From the NCBI GenBank assembly GCA_963739045.1, contig CAVTYY010000005.1, positions 620,001 to 684,000 of the forward strand: a stretch of DNA of 64,000 nt, read 5' to 3'. This stretch comes from Halobacillus_B sp963739045 (GTDB lineage Bacteria > Bacillota > Bacilli > Bacillales > Halobacillaceae). The notes below the pieces were generated by a model. That model had not been told where the DNA came from. It saw nothing but the letters and a program-made list of their open reading frames with translations, and ran no database searches. Numbering within the stretch: position 1 is the first letter of the stretch; the number at the start of each line of letters is the position of its first letter. Both the position numbers and the translations under genes were made by a program. This document shows, in pieces, positions 16,101-24,759 of this stretch.

Positions 16101-16343
16101 ATGAGAAAGCAAAAGATGATATACGTATTACGCCGTGACCCAGAATATAGAGGTCGAGAGATTACTGCAAAACGAGAATTGTCCTTTGGTATTCGATTAG
16201 CCTCACGCTTGCTGTTAGATCAAATGATTTTCGAGTTTAATAAAGAACGCTTAGATAAGGAAATTAACATGGCTATCGATAATAACGACCGTGAAGAATT
16301 TCATCGTCTAAGCGAAAAATATCAACCTTATACTAGGGAATAA
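16101..16343 (+). CDS. IDEAL-domain protein
   Basis: An 80-residue protein. Residues 30-75 match the IDEAL domain: ASRLLLDQMIFEFNKERLDKEIN followed by AIDNNDREEFHRLSEKY, a helix pair found in small Bacillus proteins and at the ends of regulators such as ComK-linked factors. The basic N-terminus (MRKQKMIYVLRRDPEYRGR) is variable. AAGGGGG ribosome site precedes the ATG. The molecular role is not known. Confidence 0.82.
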   Translation: MRKQKMIYVLRRDPEYRGREITAKRELSFGIRLASRLLLDQMIFEFNKERLDKEINMAIDNNDREEFHRLSEKYQPYTRE

Positions 16344-16352
16344 CGTTTATAC

Positions 16353-16386
16353 AAGGCTGCTGTTCATACAGTAGTCTTTTTTTGAC
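16353..16386 (+). terminator. Terminator
   Basis: AGGCTGCTGT/ACAGTAGTCT stem (two G-U pairs) with a TCAT loop and T7. Confidence 0.8.
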
Positions 16387-16477
16387 TGGAAATTTATATA
16401 AGGAAATTTTTGTACAATATCCTGCTCTTGATGTTATATTAGTAATAATGATTTGAGAGTTAGGAAGGTAGTTTACT

Positions 16478-17353
16478 ATGAAAAAGAAACCATTGATTCT
16501 GGCAGCAGCATTAAGTATCAGCTTAACTGGCTGTGCTCTAGACCAGCAGACAGACAGCGGAAAGAATAGTTCCGAAGCAACAACAAATGGAAATGGTCAA
16601 CAGACATCCAAAGACTCGACCAGCCAAAGCTCTAATGATGAAGATAAAAATAATACGAATGAAAGTAAGAATACAAATGATCAGGAAAGTACGGATGACA
16701 GTGGAGACTCAGACAAGAACCAAAATAACAGCTCCCAGTCGATACCTGATGACAAAGTGATTCAAGTGGATAACCCTGAAAGTTTGAAAGTGGTAGTGAA
16801 TAAAAAAAGGACTCTCCCAGAGGGATATACACCACCTGATCTCACCGTTCCCGACGTACCTTTCTATTTCGATGACTTCCAGCCAAAGAAGCAAATGCGA
16901 AAAGAAGCGGCCCAAGCTCTGGAGCAATTATTTGCTGCAGCTAAGGAGCAAGGCATTGACCTGGTAGCAGCTTCCGGTTATCGCTCTTACGAAAGACAGA
17001 AAAATGTGTATCAAAGTAATGTGAATGCTTATGGAGAAAAGGAAGCAAACAAAGTTTCAGCTAAACCGGGCACAAGTGAACACCAGACAGGCTTGGCAAT
17101 GGATTTAACCTCTGCTCAGATGTCCTTTAAGCTGGAAGAATCCTTCCGTCAAACCGATGAAGGGGAGTGGCTGGAGAACCACGCTCACGAGTATGGATTC
17201 GTAATCCGCTACCCAAAAGGCAAAGAGGACGTTACGGGTTATTCCTATGAACCCTGGCACGTAAGATACGTAGGAAAAGAAACAGCGAAACAAATATACA
17301 ATAATAAAGGAACCTTAGAAGAATTTTTTGGTTTCCGACCTTATAAACCATAG
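16478..17353 (+). CDS. VanY/YodJ-type D,D-carboxypeptidase lipoprotein
   Basis: A 291-residue lipoprotein that trims D-Ala from peptidoglycan stem peptides outside the membrane. The lipobox LTGC puts the lipidated Cys at 19; residues 25-95 are a Ser/Asn/Asp linker; the catalytic domain follows. M15B motifs are complete: ASGYRSYERQ, SEHQTGLAMDL (zinc His and Asp) and EPWHVRYVG (zinc His). It resembles B. subtilis YodJ, but no neighbour confirms orthology. Start after TAGGAAGG. Confidence 0.9.
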   Translation: MKKKPLILAAALSISLTGCALDQQTDSGKNSSEATTNGNGQQTSKDSTSQSSNDEDKNNTNESKNTNDQESTDDSGDSDKNQNNSSQSIPDDKVIQVDNPESLKVVVNKKRTLPEGYTPPDLTVPDVPFYFDDFQPKKQMRKEAAQALEQLFAAAKEQGIDLVAASGYRSYERQKNVYQSNVNAYGEKEANKVSAKPGTSEHQTGLAMDLTSAQMSFKLEESFRQTDEGEWLENHAHEYGFVIRYPKGKEDVTGYSYEPWHVRYVGKETAKQIYNNKGTLEEFFGFRPYKP

Positions 17354-17383
17354 AGTCCGCATCCCGGACTCTATTTTTTTCTC
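17350..17383 (+). terminator. Terminator
   Basis: ATAGAGTCCG/CGGACTCTAT stem with CATC loop and T7. Confidence 0.9.
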
Positions 17384-17432
17384 GTCCAGGGAAATAAAAT
17401 ATGATTTGGGTGTGGATAATTTTTGGCGGGCT

Positions 17433-17563
17433 TTTGGTACACCCAGCTCCAGCGCCCAGCCCCTCGAGGTCATAAGTCGATCGCCTGCGTGGATAAAGAA
17501 CCATCCACTCCGCCGCTCGTCTTATGCTTGTCGGGTCTCCCGGGGCGCTTGCGCTTTTGATCC
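17433..17563 (-). repeat. Dispersed repeat of the 122-bp family, single copy
   Basis: Read on the minus strand it runs TCAAAAGCGCAAGCGCC, GACCCGACAAGCATAAG, GCGGCGGAGTGG, CCACGCAGGCGAT, GACTTATGACCTCGAGG, GCTGGAGCTGGG. The same order of blocks appears in the two tandem units at 55374-55617. Such repeats are widespread in Bacillus-type genomes. It separates converging genes. Confidence 0.8.
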
Positions 17564-17567
17564 TTGC

Positions 17568-18188
17568 TTAATAGCTGATTCCTACTCGTTTTCTTGAAAA
17601 ACGGGGGTTCTTTATTTCATTAAATGCAAATAAGGCGGTATCATCCACTGTAATCTTCTTTCCTCCTGCTGGAAGATAATCAATTTCCCATCGTGGTTCT
17701 CTTTCTATGGCTCCGTCTGGTAAATAAGTGGGACAGATGATGGTCCAGTCCAGGTCGCTTTTTTGCAGGGTTTGCAGTACTTTGAGATGCTCTTCTGCCG
17801 CAAACGTTGTCGTTCGTTTCGATTCTTTAGACTCAAAACGGTACTTTCCTTCTTCTAATCGGCTGTTTAATATGCCTGCAGTTCCTATGGTAATGATTCG
17901 GGTGACGTTCTCCTTTATCATTGATTCCACTAAATGAGGGATGGCCACAGATAAAGTATCTGTTTTATCCGTGTTAAGAGAGCTGAAGACGAGGTCGCAT
18001 CCCTGCAAGGTTCTTTCTATGTCGGCTTTATTCCTTGCGTTTCCATCTATCAGCTCTGTTCCTTTCAATTGCAAGGAAGCTTTCTGTACATCTCTGACTA
18101 AAGCTTTCACCTCAAAGCCTTCAGTGAGTGCCAGCTTGATTACTTTCTGTCCGACCCGGCCTGTGCCTCCAAATACGGCAATTTTCAT
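17568..18188 (-). CDS. NAD(P)-binding oxidoreductase, NmrA/SDR-like
   Basis: A 206-residue atypical short-chain dehydrogenase fold. The Rossmann loop is FGGTGRVGQKV (residues 5-15); later come VFSSLNTDKTD and TIICPTYLPDGAI. Such small NAD(P)-binding proteins include flavin reductase-like and anchor-type NmrA proteins. No canonical YxxxK is evident, so catalysis is uncertain. The GAGGAGG site fixes the start at 18188. Confidence 0.82.
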   Translation of the reverse strand: MKIAVFGGTGRVGQKVIKLALTEGFEVKALVRDVQKASLQLKGTELIDGNARNKADIERTLQGCDLVFSSLNTDKTDTLSVAIPHLVESMIKENVTRIITIGTAGILNSRLEEGKYRFESKESKRTTTFAAEEHLKVLQTLQKSDLDWTIICPTYLPDGAIEREPRWEIDYLPAGGKKITVDDTALFAFNEIKNPRFSRKRVGISY

Positions 18189-18291
18189 TGTGATTCCTCC
18201 TCTTATTTGTAAAAATTTCTATAATTTAAGCTATTTGTGACTATATTTTGCTAAGCTAGAGAAAACAGCGCTTTATCATGGGGGCTAAATA

Positions 18292-19587
18292 ATGAAGAAG
18301 AAACCAGTATGGAGCTGGATGCTGTATGATTTCGGTAATTCAGCCTTTGCTACCACAATTATGGCAGCCGTTTTACCAATTTTCTATTATGACGTAGCTG
18401 CAAAAGGTTTAAAAGAATCGCTCGCTGCCAGCTACTGGGGCTATTCCCAATCAATAGCGGTTTTAATCGTGGCAGTATTTGCACCTATACTAGGGGCAAT
18501 CAGTGATTATTCAGCGGCCAAAAAACGGTTTCTAATGTTTTTTGCATTTATGGGGATGATTGCAAGCGTCCTGCTTGCCTTTGTAGGGGAAGGCGACTAC
18601 ATATTAGCGTCTTTCTTAATGATTGTCGGTACAATCGGTTTCTCAGGCGGCAATGCCTTCTATGATGCGTTTTTACCCGAAGTATCAGATGAAGAATCGA
18701 TTGATAAAGTCTCGGCAGGAGGGTTTGCTTTAGGTTATATCGGAGGCGGGATCCTGCTTGCCATTAATTTGTTAATGATCTTGAAATTCCAATGGTTTGG
18801 TTTACCGAATAGTCTGGCAGGAACCCACCTGGCTTTTGTTTCTGTGGGGATATGGTGGTTCATTTTCTCAATTCCTTTGTTTAAAAACATCGTCGAAGAA
18901 AAAAGAGTGAAGGTTGAACGGACAGAGTCCTATGCTAAGATCGGATTCACCCGTGTAGTAAAAACATTAAAAGAAATGAACCAATTTAAACAGCTCGCGC
19001 TTTTTCTATGTGCGTTCTGGCTTTATAATGATGGGATTTCCACTATTATTAAGATGGCTACCATCTATGGCAGAGATATAGGAATTAATAGTAACTCCCT
19101 AATCATTGCTCTCTTAATTACACAGTTTGTAGGTATTCCTTTTGCCTATTTTTTTGGCTGGCTGGCAAAGAAAATTACTGCTAAGAAAGCTTTAATGCTG
19201 TCCCTGGTTATCTATTTGGCCATCGTCGCCCTGGGCTATTTTATGACTACTGCGCTGCACTTTTATATTCTTGCTATTTGTGTTGGTTTTGTCCAGGGAG
19301 GGGCTCAGTCACTAAGCCGATCTGTCTTTGGGAGGATGGTGCCCGGAGACCGCCATGCTGAGTTTTATGGATTTTATGGCATTTCTTCGAAGTTTGCTGC
19401 AATTTTCGGACCGTTTGTTTTTGCTCTTGTAGGTCAGTTAACGGGTTCAAGCAGGTTTGGAATATTGTCTCTCCTTGTCTTCTTTATTGCAGGCATCCTA
19501 TTACTTCAGCTTGTAGACGTGGAGAAAGGCACTAAGGAAGCGAAAGAACATACGAATAAAGCATCAGAGGTTATCACCCGTACGTAA
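18292..19587 (+). CDS. MFS transporter, UMF1 (Atg22-like) family
   Basis: A 431-residue protein with about 12 membrane segments. The N-terminus SWMLYDFGNSAFATTIMAAVLPIFY and later GFVQGGAQSLSRSVFGRMVPGDRHAEFYGF are signatures of the UMF1/Atg22-like branch. Yeast Atg22 exports amino acids from the vacuole; bacterial substrates are unknown. Preceded by GGGGG and followed by a strong terminator, so monocistronic. Confidence 0.9.
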   Translation: MKKKPVWSWMLYDFGNSAFATTIMAAVLPIFYYDVAAKGLKESLAASYWGYSQSIAVLIVAVFAPILGAISDYSAAKKRFLMFFAFMGMIASVLLAFVGEGDYILASFLMIVGTIGFSGGNAFYDAFLPEVSDEESIDKVSAGGFALGYIGGGILLAINLLMILKFQWFGLPNSLAGTHLAFVSVGIWWFIFSIPLFKNIVEEKRVKVERTESYAKIGFTRVVKTLKEMNQFKQLALFLCAFWLYNDGISTIIKMATIYGRDIGINSNSLIIALLITQFVGIPFAYFFGWLAKKITAKKALMLSLVIYLAIVALGYFMTTALHFYILAICVGFVQGGAQSLSRSVFGRMVPGDRHAEFYGFYGISSKFAAIFGPFVFALVGQLTGSSRFGILSLLVFFIAGILLLQLVDVEKGTKEAKEHTNKASEVITRT

Positions 19588-19600
19588 CTAAAGATTCTTA

Positions 19601-19642
19601 GCTGAAAAAATCCGAATCATGGGTCCTATGATTCGGATTTTC
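19601..19642 (+). terminator. Terminator
   Basis: AAAATCCGAATCAT/ATGATTCGGATTTT, a 14-bp perfect stem with a GGGTCCT loop. Confidence 0.85.
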
Positions 19643-19699
19643 TACATGATGTCATCATTTGATCAGCATCCTTCGCTTTTATTGAGTGTCATTAAACTT

Positions 19700-20614
19700 C
19701 TAAACAATCGGATCACTGTAAACGTTTGTATAATTCAGACTCAAAGGTAAGCCGGTATCATATGAAATATTTCCAAGAATTTCTTCAATATTATGAAGGA
19801 GATAAGACTCATCGCGATCCCAATAGTCCAGGATCATGGAAAATAATTCTGCCGCTTCCGAAAAAGCTCTCTCATACAGTTCCAAAAATGATAACCGGAT
19901 TGCTTCATTAGTCGCCGGGTGTCTCCATAAATTTTTCTGCTCGTTTAAATAATCCTTTTCATCTGAAAGAGGCTGATGGGAAAAGGAAGAAACCATAGAG
20001 CCTAAGACTTTATTTTTCCATCCCCATGGATCAAATAATATCGTTTGCGCCTGCTTCATATCCCGATAAGATTGGAGTATGTAGTGTCGGGGAAAGGACG
20101 AGGACATCTCCGGGTAGTACTCGTCGATTAGGGATTCAAGCAGATGAGCAATGGGCTTCTTTTTCAGTTGGAGAGAAAACTTTTTATACGCAGGACTTTT
20201 CCATGAGTCCAGCCCACGGTGCTTCTTCAGCATAAGTGTGTCAATATTCACTTCAAGCTTCTGATGCTTATTTTTTTCATAGCCAGCGCGATAATGGATA
20301 TAAGGATGGGTGTTACGGTCAAGTGAGTGATGGCTCACATATCCTAGAATGAAGGCCTGGACTTGATTTTCCATTGTTCTTCCTTTTTTAATCATGTTCA
20401 ATAAGAAGGGGCCGCATTGTTCGGTATGGAGTTTCATACCTGCTTCACTAACTTGTTGATCTTTTGCTAATGGCCAAAAATGGTGATAAAAGAAAGGGTC
20501 AGGACCCTGGGCACCGTAATTAAGGAGTGGCGCGGAAGTCTCTAGTAAATCTTCCCGGCCTATTTTTTTACATAAATCTTCTGCAAATATAATATGAGTC
20601 CAAACATTTGGCAT
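19700..20614 (-). CDS. Zinc-dependent phospholipase C-like protein
   Basis: A 304-residue protein starting MPNVWTHIIFAEDL with GAQGPDPFFYHHFWP (about 33-47) and YVSHHSLDRNTHPYIHY (about 107-123). This spacing of Trp, His and Asp ligands matches the zinc-dependent phospholipase C fold (Zn_dep_PLPC). It lacks a signal peptide, unlike secreted clostridial enzymes, so the substrate is probably not external lecithin. Start after GAGGTGAT. Confidence 0.85.
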   Translation of the reverse strand: MPNVWTHIIFAEDLCKKIGREDLLETSAPLLNYGAQGPDPFFYHHFWPLAKDQQVSEAGMKLHTEQCGPFLLNMIKKGRTMENQVQAFILGYVSHHSLDRNTHPYIHYRAGYEKNKHQKLEVNIDTLMLKKHRGLDSWKSPAYKKFSLQLKKKPIAHLLESLIDEYYPEMSSSFPRHYILQSYRDMKQAQTILFDPWGWKNKVLGSMVSSFSHQPLSDEKDYLNEQKNLWRHPATNEAIRLSFLELYERAFSEAAELFSMILDYWDRDESYLLHNIEEILGNISYDTGLPLSLNYTNVYSDPIV

Positions 20615-20639
20615 CGTATCACCTCACTTTCATTTTACC

Positions 20640-21186
20640 GGAAAATAAGAACAAAAGGACAAGTTTTCGCTTGCTGCCGTTAAATTTCACCATAGCTTGA
20701 AACCAAGTCGTTACATATAGTGCAGGATTGTCGAAGACTTGATTTCGAGACTTTATTGAGTGGTTTAAAGTCCTGCGGTAGGAAGTTCTCGAAATCTACA
20801 AATTATTTCCTATGAAGGAGTAGAAATCTAAAAGCTTTTTTAGTGCATGAATCTTCTGTAACAAGATGCAGGAAGACCAACGATATACTTATTCTTGTTC
20901 ATACTGTTCATTTGACGGGGTATAGAATGCTGTTCTCCATGACTTACTTTCATGAAGAAGTTTCTTATTTAGTCCACTGCTATTGATATTTCCGTTCTCA
21001 CAATAATTATGAAGAGGTCTGGGAGGTGCAGCAGGCCGAGTGATTTCCCGGACCTCTAAACTCTGTCTAACATAACGGAAATCTTCAAAATATCTCGAAA
21101 TGGGGAGCTTTTTTTCAAATAGAGAATTTTACTATTCATATTCATTACATTAGATCAAAACTAAGCTTTAACAGGTTAAAGCAAAT
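20640..21186. other. Gene-poor stretch with repeat and hairpin
   Basis: No coding sequence is supported. It holds the 80-bp stem repeat at 20718-20797 and a hairpin at 21013-21056 (GAGGTCTGGGA...TCCCGGACCTC with a 22-base loop). The remaining bases look unstructured to me. Confidence 0.5.
20718..20797. repeat. Stem-forming dispersed repeat, copy 1
   Basis: Shares AGTGCAGGATTG, AGACT, GATTTCGAGACTTTATTG and GTGGTT with 31236-31338. Internally GATTTCGAGA pairs with TCTCGAAATC and GCAGGA with TCCTGC, so an RNA would fold into a nested hairpin. Confidence 0.75.
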
Positions 21187-21218
21187 AAAAAAAGAGCCCT
21201 TTTTAGAGGCTCTTTTTC
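21187..21218 (-). terminator. Terminator of the candidate sRNA
   Basis: AAAAAGAGCC and GGCTCTTTTT stem with a 9-base loop and seven T on the minus strand. Confidence 0.8.
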
Positions 21219-21328
21219 CCACGATTTTAACCCAAAGAAAAGATTAAGCAAGAAACGATTACAAACGCTCTTCCATCCCTCCCATTCTCACGTATGTAGT
21301 AACGTTCCAGCCCCCTCTCTTAATGATA
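21187..21328 (-). ncRNA. Candidate small RNA, about 142 nt
   Basis: On the minus strand a near-consensus promoter (TTTACA, 17 bases, TATAGT) is followed by about 140 bases with no convincing gene and then a strong terminator (AAAAAGAGCC/GGCTCTTTTT plus T run). The predicted RNA has purine-rich segments AGAGAGGGGGCTGG and GGGAGGGATGG, which could pair with pyrimidine-rich targets. The longest frame with a G-rich site is only 8 codons. I do not recognise a known sRNA family; 6S-like long pairing is not evident. Confidence 0.6.
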
Positions 21329-21334
21329 GTTCCT

Positions 21335-21363
21335 ACTATACACCATTAACTGAAAAGTGTAAA
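21335..21363 (-). promoter_or_regulatory. Promoter of the candidate sRNA
   Basis: TTTACA (21358-21363) and TATAGT (21335-21340) with a 17-base spacer on the minus strand, divergent from fumC. Confidence 0.7.
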
Positions 21364-21482
21364 TAGTCTGATAATAATTTATCGAAATTTGTTTGAAAAT
21401 ACGGAAGGGCGTTAATGATTGTTATCGTGAAACTTGATACAATAAATAAAGTAAACAAAGATTTAGTAAAGGGAGGATCTAC

Positions 21483-22874
21483 ATGGACTACAGAATTGAA
21501 AAAGATACATTAGGCGAAATAAAAGTACCAGCAGAAAAATATTGGGCTGCTCAAACTCAGCGCAGTAAAGAAAATTTCCCAATCGGCAATGAAAAAATGC
21601 CAGTAGAAATTATTGAGGGCTTCGCTATTTTGAAAAAAAGTGCGGCACGAGCAAACTTCGAACTCGGTCTTCTGGAAGAAAAGAAAGCTGATGCTATCGG
21701 TTATGCTGCAGATCAAATCTTATCAGGAGAATTGACGGAGCATTTTCCGCTTGTGGTTTGGCAGACGGGAAGCGGTACACAATCCAATATGAACGTAAAT
21801 GAAGTGATTGCTTATGTAGGAAATGAGTGGCTGAAAGAACAAAACAGTGACCTCACTTTACATCCCAATGATGATGTCAATAAATCTCAAAGCTCTAACG
21901 ATACGTACCCGACGGCTTTGCATGTAGCATCCGTGCGTAAGCTTGAAGATCTTTTGCTGCCCTCCATTACACAATTAAAAGAAACACTGAAAGAAAAGAT
22001 GGAAGCGTTTAATGAGATCGTGAAAATTGGACGTACTCATTTACAAGATGCTACTCCGCTTACCTTGGGTCAGGAAATCAGCGGATGGCATCGTATGCTT
22101 GAAAAAACCGAAAGCATGATTATCGATAGTGTACGTTATGTAAAAGAATTGGCTATCGGAGGAACTGCAGTAGGTACAGGTCTGAATGCCCATGAAGACT
22201 TCTCAGAACAAGTGGTAGCTAAGATTAACGAAGAAACCGGGAAGGATTTCATTTCAGCTCCAAACAAATTTCATGCGCTAACTTCTCATGATGAACTTGT
22301 TCATACGCACGGTGCACTCAAAGCACTGGCAGCTGATGTCATGAAAATTGCTAATGATGTCCGCTGGCTGGCAAGCGGTCCTCGCTGCGGAATTGGGGAA
22401 ATTACTATTCCTGCTAATGAACCGGGAAGCTCCATTATGCCTGGTAAAGTCAACCCGACTCAAAGTGAAGCTGTTACCATGGTTGCAGCTCAAGTAATGG
22501 GCAATGATGCTGCTATTGGTTTTGCGGCCAGTCAGGGAAATTTTGAATTAAATGTATTCAAACCCGTGATTGCTTATAACTTCCTGCAATCTGCACAATT
22601 ATTAGCGGACAGTTTAGTTTCCTTTGACGAGCGTTGTGTACGCGGCCTTGAGCCGAATCATGAGCAAATTGAAAAATACCTGCGTGATTCTTTAATGCTG
22701 GTTACCGCTTTAAATCCACACATCGGTTATGAAAATGCAGCGAAAGTTGCTAAGACTGCTTTTGAAAGAGATCAAACTCTTAAAGAAACTGCTGTTGAGC
22801 TAGGTGTATTAACCGAAGAACAATTTGAAGAATATGTTGATCCTAAAGCGATGACGAAGCCTACCGCTAAGTAA
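21483..22874 (+). CDS. fumC: Class II fumarate hydratase
   Basis: Reversible hydration of fumarate to malate in the citric acid cycle. 463 residues, the usual length. Contains VVWQTGSGTQSNMNVNEVIA, NDDVNKSQSSNDTYPTA, GRTHLQDATPLTLGQE and the fumarase/aspartase signature GSSIMPGKVNP. Called citG in B. subtilis. GGGAGGAT ribosome site six bases before the ATG. Monocistronic. Confidence 0.97.
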   Translation: MDYRIEKDTLGEIKVPAEKYWAAQTQRSKENFPIGNEKMPVEIIEGFAILKKSAARANFELGLLEEKKADAIGYAADQILSGELTEHFPLVVWQTGSGTQSNMNVNEVIAYVGNEWLKEQNSDLTLHPNDDVNKSQSSNDTYPTALHVASVRKLEDLLLPSITQLKETLKEKMEAFNEIVKIGRTHLQDATPLTLGQEISGWHRMLEKTESMIIDSVRYVKELAIGGTAVGTGLNAHEDFSEQVVAKINEETGKDFISAPNKFHALTSHDELVHTHGALKALAADVMKIANDVRWLASGPRCGIGEITIPANEPGSSIMPGKVNPTQSEAVTMVAAQVMGNDAAIGFAASQGNFELNVFKPVIAYNFLQSAQLLADSLVSFDERCVRGLEPNHEQIEKYLRDSLMLVTALNPHIGYENAAKVAKTAFERDQTLKETAVELGVLTEEQFEEYVDPKAMTKPTAK

Positions 22875-22940
22875 TTTCACATGGTTTGCAGCCATTGTTT
22901 TCTCACTATAATAATTACCTGTAATTACCAAAAAAAAAGT

Positions 22941-22971
22941 GTGATAAAAAATATGATCACTGATCATACTA
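22941..22971 (+). promoter_or_regulatory. Sigma-G-type promoter of the SASP gene
   Basis: GTGATA (22941-22946), 18 bases, CATACTA (22965-22971). CATA(A/C)TA is the forespore sigma-G -10 consensus. A 15-base inverted repeat ATGATC-ACT-GATCAT overlaps the spacer. Confidence 0.75.
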
Positions 22972-22997
22972 CTATTACACGCAGGAGGTGAGACAAC

Positions 22998-23201
22998 ATG
23001 GCTAACCAACAAAGCAACCAGCTTCTTGTACCTGGTGTACAACAAGCTTTAGACCAAATGAAATACGAAATCGCTCAAGAATTTGGCGTACAACTTGGTG
23101 CTGACACTACTTCCCGTTCTAACGGTTCTGTAGGTGGAGAAATCACTAAACGTCTAGTTCAAATGGCTGAACAACAGTTCGGTGGACAACAACAAAAATA
23201 A
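22998..23201 (+). CDS. Alpha/beta-type small acid-soluble spore protein
   Basis: A 67-residue SASP that coats and protects forespore DNA. Diagnostic segments: NQLLVPGVQQALDQMKYEIA, with the GPR protease cut expected in YEIAQEFG, and GEITKRLVQMAEQQFGG. Ribosome site GCAGGAGGTGA. Expression in the developing spore is supported by the sigma-G-type promoter. The C-terminal Gln/Lys tail is variable in the family. Confidence 0.97.
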   Translation: MANQQSNQLLVPGVQQALDQMKYEIAQEFGVQLGADTTSRSNGSVGGEITKRLVQMAEQQFGGQQQK

Positions 23202-23211
23202 ATACGAATGA

Positions 23212-23249
23212 CGAAGGAGAAAGGGTGCGCCCTTTCTCCTTATTTTTTG
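23212..23249 (+). terminator. Terminator of the SASP gene
   Basis: AAGGAGAAAGGG/CCCTTTCTCCTT stem with a TGCG loop, then T6. Confidence 0.9.
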
Positions 23250-23266
23250 CAAGGAGGAAATAATTC

Positions 23267-23497
23267 ATGCAGAAGTGCGGAATTTGTAATGGCTGGGAGG
23301 AAATGGCGTATAGATGTCCTGCCTGTAAAGGGGAAATGGAAGATCGCGGGAGAATCACGGACTTTCTTGATGAACCTCGTTCTAATATCGTTCATAAACG
23401 GACCGGCCGAGCAGGTGGAGATAAGCACACCTCTGACGATTGTTTACATTTGTTTATATGCAGCGAGTGCGGTCTTGAGGATATTATAGGTATATAA
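23267..23497 (+). CDS. Small zinc-ribbon protein
   Basis: A 76-residue protein with Cys pairs C4-x2-C7 (KCGICN), CPAC (about 18-21) and CSEC (about 67-70), suggesting one or two zinc ribbons around an acidic middle. Start chosen for AAGGAGG before ATG 23267; a longer frame through 23208-23489 in another phase is a shadow. Function unknown. It follows the SASP terminator and has its own terminator. Confidence 0.75.
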   Translation: MQKCGICNGWEEMAYRCPACKGEMEDRGRITDFLDEPRSNIVHKRTGRAGGDKHTSDDCLHLFICSECGLEDIIGI

Positions 23498-23526
23498 AAA
23501 GCGCAGCAAATATTTGCTGCGCTTTG
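23494..23526. terminator. Bidirectional terminator
   Basis: AAAGCGCAGCAAA/TTTGCTGCGCTTT, a 13-bp stem between converging genes. Confidence 0.85.
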
Positions 23527-23537
23527 AAATGATTCAA

Positions 23538-24635
23538 TTAGCGAATACGATGCTCATCATCTTTATCAAAGAAATGGACTTTATTCATATCAATAGCCAA
23601 GTCAATCTCTTCTCCGCCTTTGATATCTGAACGGGAATCTACTCGAGCAATAAATTCCTGGTCATTCAATTTGGAGTAAAGGTAGGATTCAGACCCCATC
23701 AGTTCAGCTACTTCGATCTGCGCCTTGATTTTTTTATCTTCGTTAGCATCAATAAATAAAGGCTCGTCATGCATATCTTCTGGGCGTACGCCTAAGATCA
23801 CTTCTTTTCCTACATAACTTTGTTCACGAAGAGGTTTCATTTTTCCTTCGGGCACAGCAATTTGAATATCTCCTAGCATAATGTGGTCTTCACCAAGTGT
23901 TCCGTGTAGAAAGTTCATGGCTGGAGAACCAATGAAGCCACCTACAAATACATTTTCAGGTTTATCATACACTTCTTTTGGCGCCCCGACTTGTTGAATT
24001 ATCCCATCTTTCATAACCACTAGCCGAGTGGCCATGGTCATAGCTTCTGTTTGGTCATGGGTAACGTAAATAGTTGTCGTTTGCAGACGCTGGTGAAGCT
24101 TTTGAATTTCTGCACGCATTTGCACACGAAGTTTAGCATCGAGGTTAGACAATGGTTCATCCATTAAGAAAACCTTTGCATCTCGTACAATTGCACGACC
24201 TAGGGCAACACGCTGTCTTTGTCCGCCGGAAAGGGCTTTTGGTTTACGATCCAGCAAGGCTTCTAGACCTAGAATTTTAGCAGCATTTTGCACGCGGCGG
24301 TCGATTTCCTGCTTGTCCATCTTACGCAGCTTCAACCCAAATGCCATGTTGTCATAGACATTCATATGCGGATAAAGAGCATAGTTCTGGAAAACCATTG
24401 CAATATCACGATCTTTAGGGGCTACATCATTCATACGTTTATCATCAATGATGAAATCACCATTTGTAATTTCTTCAAGACCGGCAATCATTCGAAGGGT
24501 GGTAGATTTCCCACAGCCTGATGGTCCTACGAAAACAATAAATTCCTTATCGTTAATGTGAAGATTAAAATCCTCAACCGCTGTAACCTTTTTATCGTAC
24601 ACTTTTTCAATATTATTGAGCTGTAACTCTGCCAT
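23538..24635 (-). CDS. msmX: Shared sugar-ABC ATPase MsmX/UgpC
   Basis: A 365-residue ATPase, the exact length of B. subtilis MsmX, which energises several oligosaccharide ABC importers. Walker A GPSGCGKST (about 37-45), signature LSGGQRQRVALGRA, Walker B FLMDEPLSNLDA, H-switch VTHDQTEAM, then a C-terminal OB/TOBE regulatory domain with VILGVRPEDMHD. No permease or binding protein is nearby, consistent with a multi-purpose ATPase. A cre-like site precedes it. Confidence 0.93.
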   Translation of the reverse strand: MAELQLNNIEKVYDKKVTAVEDFNLHINDKEFIVFVGPSGCGKSTTLRMIAGLEEITNGDFIIDDKRMNDVAPKDRDIAMVFQNYALYPHMNVYDNMAFGLKLRKMDKQEIDRRVQNAAKILGLEALLDRKPKALSGGQRQRVALGRAIVRDAKVFLMDEPLSNLDAKLRVQMRAEIQKLHQRLQTTTIYVTHDQTEAMTMATRLVVMKDGIIQQVGAPKEVYDKPENVFVGGFIGSPAMNFLHGTLGEDHIMLGDIQIAVPEGKMKPLREQSYVGKEVILGVRPEDMHDEPLFIDANEDKKIKAQIEVAELMGSESYLYSKLNDQEFIARVDSRSDIKGGEEIDLAIDMNKVHFFDKDDEHRIR

Positions 24636-24658
24636 AAGTATTGCCTCCCTGTGTGGTT

Positions 24659-24672
24659 TGAAATCGCTTTCT
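24659..24672 (-). promoter_or_regulatory. cre-like CcpA site before msmX
   Basis: The minus strand reads AGAAAGCGATTTCA, matching TGWAANCGNTNWCA at all but the first base. It lies 24-37 bases before the msmX start, just downstream of a possible -10 (TATAAC), where CcpA binding would repress. Confidence 0.4.
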
Positions 24673-24717
24673 TGAGTATGTTATAAGCTTATCGAAGTTT
24701 AACGGGAGGGTAAATAG

Positions 24718-24758
24718 ACAAAGTGCACAAAGAATTCTGCTACCCTTTGTGCACCTTG
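24718..24758 (-). terminator. Hairpin after the PucR-type gene
   Basis: GTGCACAAAG/CTTTGTGCAC, a 10-bp perfect stem with a 12-base loop; the T tail is weak. Confidence 0.55.
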
Positions 24759-24759
24759 T

